In this document: in pieces, positions 26,202 to 34,098 of the stretch
How the letters are laid out: every line of letters begins with the position of its first letter
How positions within the stretch are numbered: position 1 is the first letter of the stretch
DNA from: Sphingomonas folli
GTDB lineage: Bacteria > Pseudomonadota > Alphaproteobacteria > Sphingomonadales > Sphingomonadaceae
Reading direction: 5' to 3'
Assembly (NCBI RefSeq): GCF_019429525.1
Contig: NZ_JAHXZL010000009.1
Span: 150,546 to 214,545 of the forward strand
DNA: 64,000 nucleotides
Position numbers and translations under genes: made by a program
Notes under the pieces: model-generated
What the model was told of the DNA's origin: nothing
What the model saw: only the letters and a program-made list of their open reading frames with translations
Databases searched by the model: none

Positions 26202-26528
26202 ATGCTCGACGTCCCCGCGCTGTACGCGCGCGTGATCCACTGGATCGGCGACGGCACCGGCACCACCGACACGGTGCTGCACATCCACGCGGGTATGGCG
26301 GTGCTGATCCTGGCGCGGCTGGTCACGCGGCGCTCGCTCGGCACCTTCGTGCCGCTGTCGGTGGTCGCGCTCGCCGAACTGGGCAACGAGGTGCTCGACC
26401 GGCTCCACTATCACTCGTGGCGCTGGTGGGACACGATCCCCGACGTGATCAACACCCTGTTCTGGCCGACGGTGATCTGCGCCGCGGTGCGCTGGCGCCC
26501 GATGCACCGGCGCGACCAGCGGCGGTGA
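26202..26528 (+). CDS. Small putative membrane protein, unknown
   Basis: A 108-residue protein with two hydrophobic stretches (about 25-40 and 85-95) and a VIHWIGDGTGTTDTVLHIHAG N-terminal region (short excerpt), then HYHSWRWWDTIPDVINTLFWP. Tryptophan- and histidine-rich segments resemble small membrane proteins often found next to sugar genes in sphingomonads, but I do not know the family. An alternative GTG start is one codon upstream at 26199. It closes the gnd-HAD-HAD run. Confidence 0.7.
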   Translation: MLDVPALYARVIHWIGDGTGTTDTVLHIHAGMAVLILARLVTRRSLGTFVPLSVVALAELGNEVLDRLHYHSWRWWDTIPDVINTLFWPTVICAAVRWRPMHRRDQRR

Positions 26529-26583
26529 GCTGGGAGAGGGGAGTCTTCCTGCCCGCTCGTCGCCCTCGCCGTCTGAATGGCGC

Positions 26584-26659
26584 GACTTGGTCCGGGATCC
26601 ACTCTTCCGCGGGAGCGGACAGCGCGGCGTGTGCGGGTCGGTGGATCCCGGAGCAAGTC
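26584..26659. repeat. Intergenic palindromic repeat, family A copy 2
   Basis: Arms GACTTGGTCCGGGATCCAC (26584-26602) and GTGGATCCCGGAGCAAGTC (26641-26659) are inverted with one mismatch in 19. It lies between the converging membrane-protein and CysQ-like genes. GGGATCC/CTGGATCC-type cores are shared with 2851-2942 and 44354-44420. Confidence 0.75.
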
Positions 26660-26712
26660 CGCGATGACGGAGGTTCGTGCGCGGCGATATGCGCGCCCTC
26701 GCCCGACCGCCG

Positions 26713-27507
26713 CTACCCGATCACCGCGCGCGCGCGGCCGGCGAGGTGCCGCACGGCCGCGGCGTGAATGCCCGGCGCGGTGACCAGGACACCATAGGCG
26801 CGCGGGTCGGGCTTGTTGAACAGGATCGGCGCGCCGAGCGCGTCGCTCACCGAGGCGCCGGCCTCGCTCGCCACCAGCACCGCCGCGGCGATGTCCCATT
26901 CATTGCCCCAGCGCAGCGTCGCGACGAGGTCCGCGCGGTCGCTCGCCACCATCGCGATCCGCAGCGCGATCGAGTTGGGCTTCTCCACCGCGACCAGCGT
27001 GCGATCCGTCTTGGGCAGCGCGTCCACCGGCACGCGCGCGCCCTCGAAGTCGCGCCGATCGCCCGCCGCCAGATCGAAGCCTCTGCCGTCCTCGCGCACC
27101 AGGGTGGCGCCGGCGCCGTCGCGCGCGCGCCACACCTCGCCGCGCGCGGGCGCGTCGAGCACGCCGATCACCGGCCGCCCGTGCTCCACCAGCGCGATCG
27201 AGACGCACCAGCCGGCGCGCCCGCGGATATAGTCGCGCGTGCCGTCGATCGGGTCGACCACCCAGACCCGCTCGCGCGCGAGGCGATCGGGCCGGTCGGC
27301 GGTCTCCTCGGAGAGCCAGCCCGCCTCGGGCAGCAGCGCCCCCAGCCGCGCGTGCAGCATGCGGTCGACGTCGAGGTCGACCTCGCACACCGGGCTGCCG
27401 GGCGCTTTCTCCCAGCGCGCGAAATCGGTGCGCCAGCGCGCGAAGGCCATCTGCCCCGCCTCGCGCGCGATCGCCGCGACCGCGTCGGCCAGCGCGGCGT
27501 CAGCCAC
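26713..27507 (-). CDS. CysQ-like 3'(2'),5'-bisphosphate nucleotidase (IMPase superfamily)
   Basis: A 264-residue metal-dependent phosphatase. WLSEETADRPDRL supplies one metal-binding Glu, VVDPIDGTRDYI is the central DPIDGT metal site, and GNEWDIAAAVLVASEAG is the C-terminal WDxAA motif. The charge pattern and GTRDYIRG loop favour CysQ over inositol monophosphatase. It would remove the 3' phosphate from PAP/PAPS in sulfate assimilation. GTG 27507 overlaps the pmbA stop by 8 bases, so it follows pmbA in one transcript. A paralogue at 58969 is closer to HisN. Confidence 0.83.
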   Translation of the reverse strand: MADAALADAVAAIAREAGQMAFARWRTDFARWEKAPGSPVCEVDLDVDRMLHARLGALLPEAGWLSEETADRPDRLARERVWVVDPIDGTRDYIRGRAGWCVSIALVEHGRPVIGVLDAPARGEVWRARDGAGATLVREDGRGFDLAAGDRRDFEGARVPVDALPKTDRTLVAVEKPNSIALRIAMVASDRADLVATLRWGNEWDIAAAVLVASEAGASVSDALGAPILFNKPDPRAYGVLVTAPGIHAAAVRHLAGRARAVIG

Positions 27508-28858
27508 CCGCCACCGTCATGCCCTCGACCCGCAGCGTCGGCACGTTGACGCCGTGGCGGAAGACGAGATCGTTGGCCGGCGTCAGCGCGCGGAACATGT
27601 CCCTGAGGTTGCCGGCGATCGTGAACTCGGTGAGCGGCCGGCCGAGCGCGCCGCGCTCGATCAGGAAGCCCGCCGCGCCGCGGCTATAGTCGCCGGTGAC
27701 CGGGTTGACGCCCTGGCCGATCAGCTCGGTGACGTAGATCCCCTCGACGATGTCCTCGATCAGCGTCTCCACCGGCACGTGCCCCGCCTCCATGTAGAGG
27801 TTGCTGGTCGTCACCCCGGGCGCACCGGCGATGCCGCGCGCGGCATGGCCGGTCGGCTCGAGCCCGAGCTGGCGCGCCGAGGCGCTGTCGAGCAGCCAGG
27901 TCTCGAGCATCCCGTCGCTGACGATCGCCACGGGCGAGACCGGCAGTCCCTCGCCGTCGAACGGGCGCGAGCGCAGGCCGTGCGGGCGGTGGGGGTCGTC
28001 GATCACGGTGATGCCGGGGGCGAAGACCGCGCTGCCCAGCGAGTCGAGCAGGAAGCTGGTGCGCCGCGTGACCGCGCTGCCCGAGATGGCGCCGCTCAGA
28101 TGGCCCAGTAGGCTGGCGCCGACGCGCGGGTCGAACACCACCGGCATCGCCCCGCTGGGCGCGCGACCCGCGCCGACGCGCGCCGCGGCGCGCTCGCCCG
28201 CCAGCGCGCCGATCGCCTCTGGCGAGTCGAGGTGCGCGCGGTGGCGCGTCGCGTGGAAGCCGTGGTCGCGCTGCATCGCGCCGCCGCCAGCCCCCCCGCC
28301 GCCCGCGATCACGCTGGCGGAGAGCGTGTGGCTGGTCGCCTCATAGGCGCCGGCGAAGCCGTGGCTGGTGGCAAGGGCCCAGACGCTGCGCCCCCAGGCC
28401 GCGCCCGCGCCCTCGCTGTTGGTGACCCCTGCCACCGCGCGCGCCGCCGCCTCGGCGCGCGCGGCGGCGTCGCGCAGCGCCTCGGGATCGGGCTCGTCGC
28501 GGTCGGCGAGGTCGAGCAGCGGCGCGGCCCCGTGCAGCAGCCGCGACTCGGGCGCGAGCCCGGCCCAGCGATCCTCCGGCGCCTCACGGGCCATCGCCAC
28601 CGCGCGATCGACCAGCACGCCGACCGACTCGGCCGACAGGTCGGAGGTGGAGACGCTCGCCGAGCGCTGGCCGACGAAGACCCGCAGCCCCAGGTCGGCA
28701 CCCTCGGAGCGGCCGACGTCCTCGAGCGCGCCGAGCCGCACCGACACCTCGCTCGAGGCGTTGGCGGCGTACACCGCGTCGGCGGCGTCGGCGCCCGCGG
28801 CGCGGGCGCGGCGGACGATGTCGGTGGCGCGTTCCTGCGCCTGGTCGGGGGTGAGCAT
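27500..28858 (-). CDS. pmbA: TldD/PmbA-family metalloprotease-like protein PmbA
   Basis: A 452-residue PmbA-type subunit, which with TldD matures small peptides and acts on CcdA-like substrates. GRSEGADLGLRVFVGQRSASVSTSD, VIAGGGGAGG, VVFDPRVGASLLGHLSGAISG, and the C-terminal GVNPVTGDYSRGAAGFLIERGAL match the family. PmbA lacks the metal ligand pair of TldD, and none (HExxxH) is visible here, as expected. No tldD is in the window. ATG 28858; upstream partner of the CysQ-like gene. Confidence 0.88.
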   Translation of the reverse strand: MLTPDQAQERATDIVRRARAAGADAADAVYAANASSEVSVRLGALEDVGRSEGADLGLRVFVGQRSASVSTSDLSAESVGVLVDRAVAMAREAPEDRWAGLAPESRLLHGAAPLLDLADRDEPDPEALRDAAARAEAAARAVAGVTNSEGAGAAWGRSVWALATSHGFAGAYEATSHTLSASVIAGGGGAGGGAMQRDHGFHATRHRAHLDSPEAIGALAGERAAARVGAGRAPSGAMPVVFDPRVGASLLGHLSGAISGSAVTRRTSFLLDSLGSAVFAPGITVIDDPHRPHGLRSRPFDGEGLPVSPVAIVSDGMLETWLLDSASARQLGLEPTGHAARGIAGAPGVTTSNLYMEAGHVPVETLIEDIVEGIYVTELIGQGVNPVTGDYSRGAAGFLIERGALGRPLTEFTIAGNLRDMFRALTPANDLVFRHGVNVPTLRVEGMTVAGG

Positions 28859-29011
28859 CGGGTCGCTGTAGGCCTGCGGTCGGGTCAGTGGCTAGCCCGA
28901 GGGCAACGCGCCGCGCCGCGGAATGGATGCGGGGAAGGGGTGTCGAGGCACCGGGCCGCGGCCGATCGCGTGCTCACCCCGGCGATCGTCCCGCCTCGGG
29001 CCAGCGCGTCG

Positions 29012-29027
29012 TTTACCATCTATTAAC
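29012..29027. promoter_or_regulatory. Candidate CtrA-binding site
   Basis: TTTA-N7-TTAAC, one mismatch from TTAA-N7-TTAAC, in the 248-base gap upstream of the alanine-zipper lipoprotein gene (start 29107) and downstream-divergent of pmbA. The centre is about 85 bases before the ATG. Confidence 0.3.
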
Positions 29028-29106
29028 GTTTCGTTCAGGCGCCGGAACGTTCTCCTGCCCGTGCGCATTCGCGCTATCTGTCCATTTTGGTACGAGAGGT
29101 AAGTAG

Positions 29107-29418
29107 ATGCGTTCGAACCTTCCCCGCTACACGGCCCTGACGCTGATCGCGGTCGGCGCCGTCGGGCTCGGCGGCTGCGCCTCCAAGGGCTTCGTCCGTG
29201 ACCAGATCGCCACCGTGAACCAGCGCATCGACGGCCTCGACGGCCGCCTGCGCACGGTCGAGGGCACCTCGGGTCAGGCGCTCACCCAGGCGCAGGCCGC
29301 CGCCGCCCAGGCGCAGCAGAACAGCCAGCGCATCGATCAGCTCGGCGGTCGCGTCGATTCGGCCGAGCAGCAGATGCAGCAGATGCAGCAGCAGCGCGCG
29401 CGTCGTCCGCGCGGCTGA
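29107..29418 (+). CDS. Coiled-coil outer-membrane lipoprotein (Lpp/alanine-zipper-like)
   Basis: A 103-residue lipoprotein: lipobox GLGGC (Cys about residue 24), then a helical coiled coil with Ala/Gln heptads (QAQAAAAQAQQNSQRIDQLGGRV) and a basic tail RARRPRG. The layout resembles small outer-membrane lipoproteins such as Lpp or a trimeric alanine zipper. GAGAGGTAAG precedes the ATG at a good distance. It is followed by an L,D-transpeptidase gene 14 bases away; L,D-transpeptidases can cross-link lipoproteins to peptidoglycan, but this tail ends in Arg/Gly, not Lys, so such linkage is only a possibility. Confidence 0.75.
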   Translation: MRSNLPRYTALTLIAVGAVGLGGCASKGFVRDQIATVNQRIDGLDGRLRTVEGTSGQALTQAQAAAAQAQQNSQRIDQLGGRVDSAEQQMQQMQQQRARRPRG

Positions 29419-29432
29419 GCCACGTCGAATCG

Positions 29433-30329
29433 ATGCGCGCGCGTCGCGGGACGGCACTGCCCGACATGATCGACACGGTCGGGCGACCGTCCCGCGGCGC
29501 GGGGCGCCTTCTCGTCGCGGCGGCGATCGCGCTGGCGATGCCCGCGGTCGCGCTCGGCGCGCCGCCGGCGTCGTCCCCGCGCGAGCCCGCGCTGGCCGCC
29601 AAGGCCGGCACCAGCAAGGCCAGCACCAGCAAGGCGGGCGCGGGCAGGGCCGCCGCCGCGAAGGCCGCGGCGAAGAAGACCGCGCGCAAGGCCGGCAAGG
29701 CGGCCAAGCCTACCGCGCCGCCGCCCGAGCCCGTGCCCGAGATGCCGCGCTCCGAGGCGGCGGAGCGCCTCATCGCCTGGGTCGCCGCGGCGCACGACAA
29801 TGGCAGATTGCCCTATGCGGTGATCGATAAGCCCGCCGCGACGCTCTATCTCTTCGCCGCGAACGGCGACTATCTCGGCGAGACGCCGGTGCTGCTCGGC
29901 GTGGGCATCGGCGACGATTCGACGCCCGGGATCGGTGCCAAGAACCTCGACGACATCGGACCGGCCGAGCGCACCACGCCCGCGGGCCGCTTCGTCGCCA
30001 AGTTCGGCCGCGCCTTCGGGCGCCAGCGCGTGCTGTGGGTCGACTATGCCAATGCGGTGGCGATGCACGTCGTCACCAGCCTCCACAAGAACGAGCATCG
30101 CGTCGAGCGGCTGCTGTCGCCCTCGCCCGAGGACAATCGCATCTCGTTCGGCTGCATCAACGTCGGCGCGCGCTTCTACAACGGCAAGCTGCGCCCGCAG
30201 TTCGAGAAGCGCGGCGGCGTGGTCTATATCACCCCCGACGTGAAGCCGCTCGACGAGGTGTTCCCGCGCGTGCGGCTGCTCCCCTATCTCGCGGCCGCCG
30301 ACACCGCGGGCCCGGGCGCCGCGCGGTGA
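29433..30329 (+). CDS. L,D-transpeptidase (YkuD domain), exported
   Basis: A 298-residue exported protein with signal peptide, a Lys/Ala/Ser low-complexity linker (about 55-95, repeats of KAGTSKAS type) and a YkuD catalytic domain in which NRISFGCINVGARF contains the nucleophile Cys of the S-x-G-C-x-N motif and AMHVVTSLHKNEHR the upstream His. It would form 3-3 peptidoglycan cross-links or attach lipoproteins. ATG 29466 (MIDTVGRP) is an alternative start. Its stop overlaps the Rap1a-like gene's GTG. Confidence 0.83.
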   Translation: MRARRGTALPDMIDTVGRPSRGAGRLLVAAAIALAMPAVALGAPPASSPREPALAAKAGTSKASTSKAGAGRAAAAKAAAKKTARKAGKAAKPTAPPPEPVPEMPRSEAAERLIAWVAAAHDNGRLPYAVIDKPAATLYLFAANGDYLGETPVLLGVGIGDDSTPGIGAKNLDDIGPAERTTPAGRFVAKFGRAFGRQRVLWVDYANAVAMHVVTSLHKNEHRVERLLSPSPEDNRISFGCINVGARFYNGKLRPQFEKRGGVVYITPDVKPLDEVFPRVRLLPYLAAADTAGPGAAR

Positions 30330-30700
30330 GCGCGCTGCTGCTCGCCGCCCTGCTGGCCGCCGCGGACCGGCCGGTGGTGGTCAGCTCGCTGACGACGCCG
30401 CAGCTGATCGAGCTGTGCCAGGGGAAGGACGACGATCCGACCGCCGATTTCTGCACCGGCTATATGCTCGCCGCCTTCGACGCACTGTCGAGCGCGCGCC
30501 AGATCTGCCCCTCGCCGGAGAAAGCCTCCAACCTCGCGGTCACCGCGGCGGCACGGAAGTATCTGCGCAAAAAAGGGAAGAAATCGAGCGCGGCACCCGC
30601 CTTCGTCGTGCGCCAGGGCCTCAAGGACGCGTTCCCGTGCAAGGCCGAGCCGAAGCCCAGGCCCAAGGCCACCGCGAAGCCGACGCGCAGGCGACGGTGA
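30326..30700 (+). CDS. Rap1a/Tai-like immunity-fold protein
   Basis: A 124-residue exported protein (signal peptide MSALLLAALLAAA). The pattern TPQLIELCQGK, DFCTGYMLAAFDA, ICPSPE and LKDAFPC, with four cysteines and a conserved AVxxYL-type helix (AARKYLRKKG), matches the Rap1a/Tai family, whose characterised members are periplasmic immunity proteins against type VI secretion amidase effectors. No effector or secretion gene is nearby; the C-terminus is a Lys/Arg/Pro tail. GTG start at 30326 overlaps the L,D-transpeptidase stop (GTGA). Assignment rests on pattern only. Confidence 0.62.
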   Translation: MSALLLAALLAAADRPVVVSSLTTPQLIELCQGKDDDPTADFCTGYMLAAFDALSSARQICPSPEKASNLAVTAAARKYLRKKGKKSSAAPAFVVRQGLKDAFPCKAEPKPRPKATAKPTRRRR

Positions 30701-30724
30701 CGACCGCCGCCGGCGCGGCCCGGT

Positions 30725-31108
30725 TCAGCGCCGCTCGTCCTCGACGGGTACGTCGGCGCGACGATCCGCCGGCGCGTCGCGGTCGCGCAGCCGCTCGCCC
30801 GCGTCGCTGAGCGCGGCGCCGGCGTGATCGCGCGCGCGATCGGCGTGGCGGCGCACCTCGTCCTCGAGCCGGCGCGAGGCGCCGTCGATGCGGTCGGCGG
30901 CACGATCGAGCGAGTGCGCGGCGACACCGTCGACCTGGTTGGCCATCGTGTCGGTGAGCGAGTCGACGCTGGCGGCGACATTGTCCGCGGCCTCTCCGAT
31001 CTCGCCCGCGATGGCGTTGCCGGTACGGTCGGCGTGCTCCTCGACTCGGTCGCCGCACCCGGCCAGGGCGAGCGCGGCGAGGGGGGCGATCAGGGCGAAT
31101 CTCGTCAT
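30725..31108 (-). CDS. Small helical lipoprotein, unknown
   Basis: A 127-residue lipoprotein with lipobox (LALAGC, Cys18) and a repetitive helical body of DxLTDTMANQVDG and ADRIDGASRRLEDEVRRHADRARDHAG type, rich in Asp/Arg/Ala, like apolipoprotein-like or YtxH-like helical proteins. No family is assigned. It is convergent with the Rap1a-like gene. Confidence 0.65.
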   Translation of the reverse strand: MTRFALIAPLAALALAGCGDRVEEHADRTGNAIAGEIGEAADNVAASVDSLTDTMANQVDGVAAHSLDRAADRIDGASRRLEDEVRRHADRARDHAGAALSDAGERLRDRDAPADRRADVPVEDERR

Positions 31109-31276
31109 CGGGTGCGGTCTCCTCTCAGCTGGCAGAATGATTCGAGTCCGCGTTGGTTGCGGTGGCTTGGTGCCGGACTGTCCCTGGTCAGGTGAGGGTG
31201 AGCGTCACGGCGAACCTGGGCGTACGGAGACGGTCTACGTCTCGCTCTAGAGGCTGATCCAGCTGGTGCCAGCGGG

Positions 31277-31300
31277 GTGCTCCCGTGTTCGCCGGAGCAC
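31277..31300. repeat. Short hairpin, family B copy 1
   Basis: GTGCTCCCG and CCGGAGCAC form a hairpin about 25 bases past the crtB stop. It is a short member of the GTGCTCCCG repeat family (others at 40614 and 61964) and may terminate crtB transcription. Confidence 0.55.
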
Positions 31301-31324
31301 GGATCGAGGGAAATGGATCAGACC

Positions 31325-32260
31325 CTAGCGCGGGCGAGTCCACAGCCGCGGGTCGCGCGGAATGTCGGCGATCCGCCGCCGCCGTGCCGCCTGCCAGGCC
31401 GCGCGCGCGATCCACGCCAGCTTCTCGGGCTTGCTGGTGGTGACTCGATGGTCCCAGGCGTGCGCGCCGCGCGCCGCCACGCGCCGCGCGATGTCGCCGT
31501 AGATCCCCGCCGCCGCCAGCACCGCCCAGGCCGAGCGATACGACAGCGCCTTGGTGCCGACGCGCGCGCTCGCCTCGTGCAGCTCGGCGCGCGCCGCCAG
31601 CCGCCGTGCCAGCACCACCAGCCGGTCGCGGAACGGCGGCTTCATGTGCTGGCCGGGCGGCACGTCCATCTCGGCGAGCCACTCGTCGGGGAGGTAGCAG
31701 CGCGCGACGCGGTCGTCCTCCTCGATGTCGCGCGCGATATTGGCGAGCTGGAAGGCGAGGCCGAGGTCGCAGGCGCGGTCGAGCGTCGCCTCGTCCTCGG
31801 GCGGCACCCCCATCACCACCGCCATCATGCAGCCGACCGCGCCCGCGACATGGTAGCAATAGCGGTACAGATCGGCCTCGGAGCGGGGGCGCCAGTCGTC
31901 GGCGTCGAGCTGGAAGCCGTCGATCAGGTCGGCGACGAAGCGGTGCGGCAGCCGTGTCTCGCGCGCGACCAGGCCGAGCGCGTCGAAGGCGGGGTCGCCG
32001 GTCGGCGCTCCGGCGAGCGCGGCGGCACTCAGCCGGCGCACCTCCGCCACCCGCGCGGGGGCGTCGGCGACCGCGCGCCGGTCGTGGCCATGGTCCTGGC
32101 CGTCGACCAGGTCGTCGCAGCGGCGGCACCAGGCATAGAGCAGCCAGGCACGCTCGCGCACCTCGGGGGCGAACAGCTGCGACGCCGCGGCGAAGCTCTT
32201 CGAGCCGCGCGCGATCGAGTCGCGCGCCGTCGCCACCAGCGCGGCGCGCGAGCCGGTCAC
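31325..32260 (-). CDS. crtB: Phytoene synthase (squalene/phytoene synthase family)
   Basis: A 311-residue enzyme joining two GGPP molecules to phytoene. GSKSFAAASQLF, RRCDDLVDG (first Asp-rich motif, DD at 49-50) and ARDIEEDDR (second Asp-rich motif) with the preceding LANI are diagnostic. GTG 32260 gives VTGSRAAL, 10 bases after the LOG stop. It probably belongs to a LOG-crtB transcript and completes the carotenoid pathway with crtI/crtY 2 kb away. A separate squalene synthase identity is unlikely given crtI/crtY nearby. Confidence 0.87.
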   Translation of the reverse strand: MTGSRAALVATARDSIARGSKSFAAASQLFAPEVRERAWLLYAWCRRCDDLVDGQDHGHDRRAVADAPARVAEVRRLSAAALAGAPTGDPAFDALGLVARETRLPHRFVADLIDGFQLDADDWRPRSEADLYRYCYHVAGAVGCMMAVVMGVPPEDEATLDRACDLGLAFQLANIARDIEEDDRVARCYLPDEWLAEMDVPPGQHMKPPFRDRLVVLARRLAARAELHEASARVGTKALSYRSAWAVLAAAGIYGDIARRVAARGAHAWDHRVTTSKPEKLAWIARAAWQAARRRRIADIPRDPRLWTRPR

Positions 32261-32270
32261 GCGCTGGCGC

Positions 32271-32852
32271 TCACAGGTCGCCGGCGGCCATGCGGACGAT
32301 CGGCTGGGTCGGCGCGTGCGCCGCCATCGAGTCGAGCAGCTGCTCCAGCGTCTCACCCACGATCAGCAGCGCGCGGTGCTGCGCGCGCAGGAAGCCGACC
32401 TCTCCCATCTTCGCCCAGAAGGCGACCAGCTCGTCGTAATAGCCGCGCGCGTTGAGCAGCCCGACCGGGTCGGCGTGGTAGCCGAGCTGCGCCCAGCTCA
32501 GCGCCTCCCACAATTCGTCCATCGTCCCGGTGCCGCCGGGCAGGGTGACGAAGCCGTCGGCGAGGTCGGTGAAGAGCTGCTTGCGCTGGTGCATGCCGGG
32601 CACGACGTGGAGCTGGGTGAGGCCGCGATGCGCCACCTCGGCGTCGACCAGCGCCTGCGGGATCACGCCGATCACCTCGCCGCCCGCGGCCAGCGCCGAG
32701 TCGGCGATCGCGCCCATCAGCCCGAGCCGCCCGCCGCCGTAGACCACGCCGATGCCGCGCTCGGCGAGCGTGCGGCCGACCTCGCGCGCGAGCTCGAGGT
32801 AGAAGGGGTCGGCGGGGGTGGCGGAGCCGCAGTAGATGGCGAGGCGCTTCAT
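32271..32852 (-). CDS. LOG-family cytokinin-type nucleoside 5'-monophosphate phosphoribohydrolase
   Basis: A 193-residue Rossmann protein. VVYGGGRLGLMG and the catalytic PGGTGTMDE (105-113) are the LOG family motifs; it cleaves nucleoside 5'-monophosphates to base and ribose 5-phosphate (LOG/TIGR00730). ATG 32852 was chosen at MKRLAIYCGS. Its stop lies 10 bases before crtB, and the two are on one strand, so they are likely cotranscribed, but there is no metabolic link. Confidence 0.9.
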   Translation of the reverse strand: MKRLAIYCGSATPADPFYLELAREVGRTLAERGIGVVYGGGRLGLMGAIADSALAAGGEVIGVIPQALVDAEVAHRGLTQLHVVPGMHQRKQLFTDLADGFVTLPGGTGTMDELWEALSWAQLGYHADPVGLLNARGYYDELVAFWAKMGEVGFLRAQHRALLIVGETLEQLLDSMAAHAPTQPIVRMAAGDL

Positions 32853-32910
32853 CGCGCGAGCGCTAGGGGAAGCGCGCCGCGGGGGCAATATCGCGCTGCC
32901 GCCGCGCGGC

Positions 32911-33312
32911 TCAGCGACTCGCGTCGGGCACCGCGACGCCGCGGGCGCAGCGGTCGCCCGCGCGCGCGACGTAGCGCGCCGGCCGGTCCCCCGCCGCGAC
33001 CGGCACCAGCGTGACCGTGTCCCAGCGCGCGGCGATGCCGGCGGACTCGTAGCGGACCACCCAATCGTCGCCGACCCGGTCGGCGCGCACGAGTCGGTGG
33101 CGCGGCACGCCCGGGTGACGCACGTCGATCGTGTCGCGCCGCTCGCCCGCGTCGGCGATACCGTCCGGCGCGAGATAGCGCGCCAGCTCGAGCCGCGCCG
33201 CCGCGGGCAGCGCGCGCAGTGTCTCGACCGAGGCGCCGCGCGCGCCGCAATGGGGCGGGGCGGCGGGGGACGCGGCGGCCAGGAGCGCGGCGAGCGACAG
33301 CGGGAGGGTCAT
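32911..33312 (-). CDS. Small exported protein, unknown
   Basis: A 133-residue protein with signal peptide (MTLPLSLAALLAAASPAAP) and two cysteines in the mature part (HCGARG, RCARGVAV). The remainder, with LRALPAAARLELARYLAPDG and VRYESAGIAARWDTVTLV, is globular and compact. Family unknown. It is 58 bases upstream of the LOG gene on the same strand. Confidence 0.6.
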   Translation of the reverse strand: MTLPLSLAALLAAASPAAPPHCGARGASVETLRALPAAARLELARYLAPDGIADAGERRDTIDVRHPGVPRHRLVRADRVGDDWVVRYESAGIAARWDTVTLVPVAAGDRPARYVARAGDRCARGVAVPDASR

Positions 33313-33420
33313 CGGCTTCTCCTCGCCGCGCAGCCGAGCAGGCGCGGCGGCGCCTGTCACCCCGGTGTCGCCGGATCGGGGCGATCGGCCTATTCTCGCC
33401 GCGACGGGAGGAGCCGCGCC

Positions 33421-33765
33421 ATGAGGGACTGGGAGCATGTCGTCGCGACCGGCACCGCGCTGCCCGCGGTGGTGACGGGCACGAGCTACGGCCGGCCGGC
33501 GCTGCTCCTGCGCGGCAAGATGATCGCGGCGGCCTCCGCGCCCGATCCCGGCAGCTTCGTGCTCCGCGTCGCGACGATCGAGAAAGAGGTGCTGATCGAG
33601 ACCGACCCGGCCACCTTCTGGGAGACCGACCATTATCGCAGCTGGCCCGCCGTCCTCGTCCGCTACGGCACCGCCGCCGACGAGCGGATCGCGCTGCTGC
33701 TCGAGCGCGCCTGGTGGGATCGCGCCTCGGCCACGCAGCGCCGCGCGCGCGGCGAGCGGCCGTGA
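33421..33765 (+). CDS. MmcQ/YjbR-family protein
   Basis: A 114-residue small protein with DWEHVVATGTALPAVVTG at the start, LRGKMIAAAS, and ILIETDPATFWETDHYRSWP-like central part (short excerpt), the pattern of the YjbR/MmcQ fold (CyaY-like DNA-binding). Function is not established. ATG 33421 follows GGAGGAG at 33408-33414. It is a single gene flanked by the oppositely oriented carotenoid clusters. Confidence 0.72.
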   Translation: MRDWEHVVATGTALPAVVTGTSYGRPALLLRGKMIAAASAPDPGSFVLRVATIEKEVLIETDPATFWETDHYRSWPAVLVRYGTAADERIALLLERAWWDRASATQRRARGERP

Positions 33766-34098
33766 GCCGCTGTCCTACGCCGATGGGGGCGCGGTAGGGC
33801 GCGGCGATGCGCCCTCCGCCGCCCACCCGCGATCCGCTCGGCGCGATCGCCGCCCGCGCGCGCCTGCGCCGGCGCGGGCGGCTCGACGTCGCTCCTATCG
33901 ACTCAACATTCGCAACATTCGCGACCGCCCGCCCGCGCGGGGGGCCCGGGAGTCACGAGCCGTCGTCCTGCTCTGCCCCGGGGCTACCGCGTTCGCGGGA
34001 GAACGCCAGCGCGACGGGCGGCAGCGGCCCTCTCGCAGAGGTCTCGCCTGCGCGGGAGCAGCGCGGGCCGACGGCGGCAGGGGCCTGCCAGCGGCGCG
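33766..34098. other. 333-base gap, no gene seen
   Basis: Between the YjbR-like gene and crtI ends. The largest open frame (from 33807) is Arg/Pro/Ser-rich with no homology I can see. It contains a short direct repeat CAACATTCG x2 (about 33905-33925) and GC-rich palindromes around 33940-34070 resembling the GTGCTCC family in degenerate form. Confidence 0.4.
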
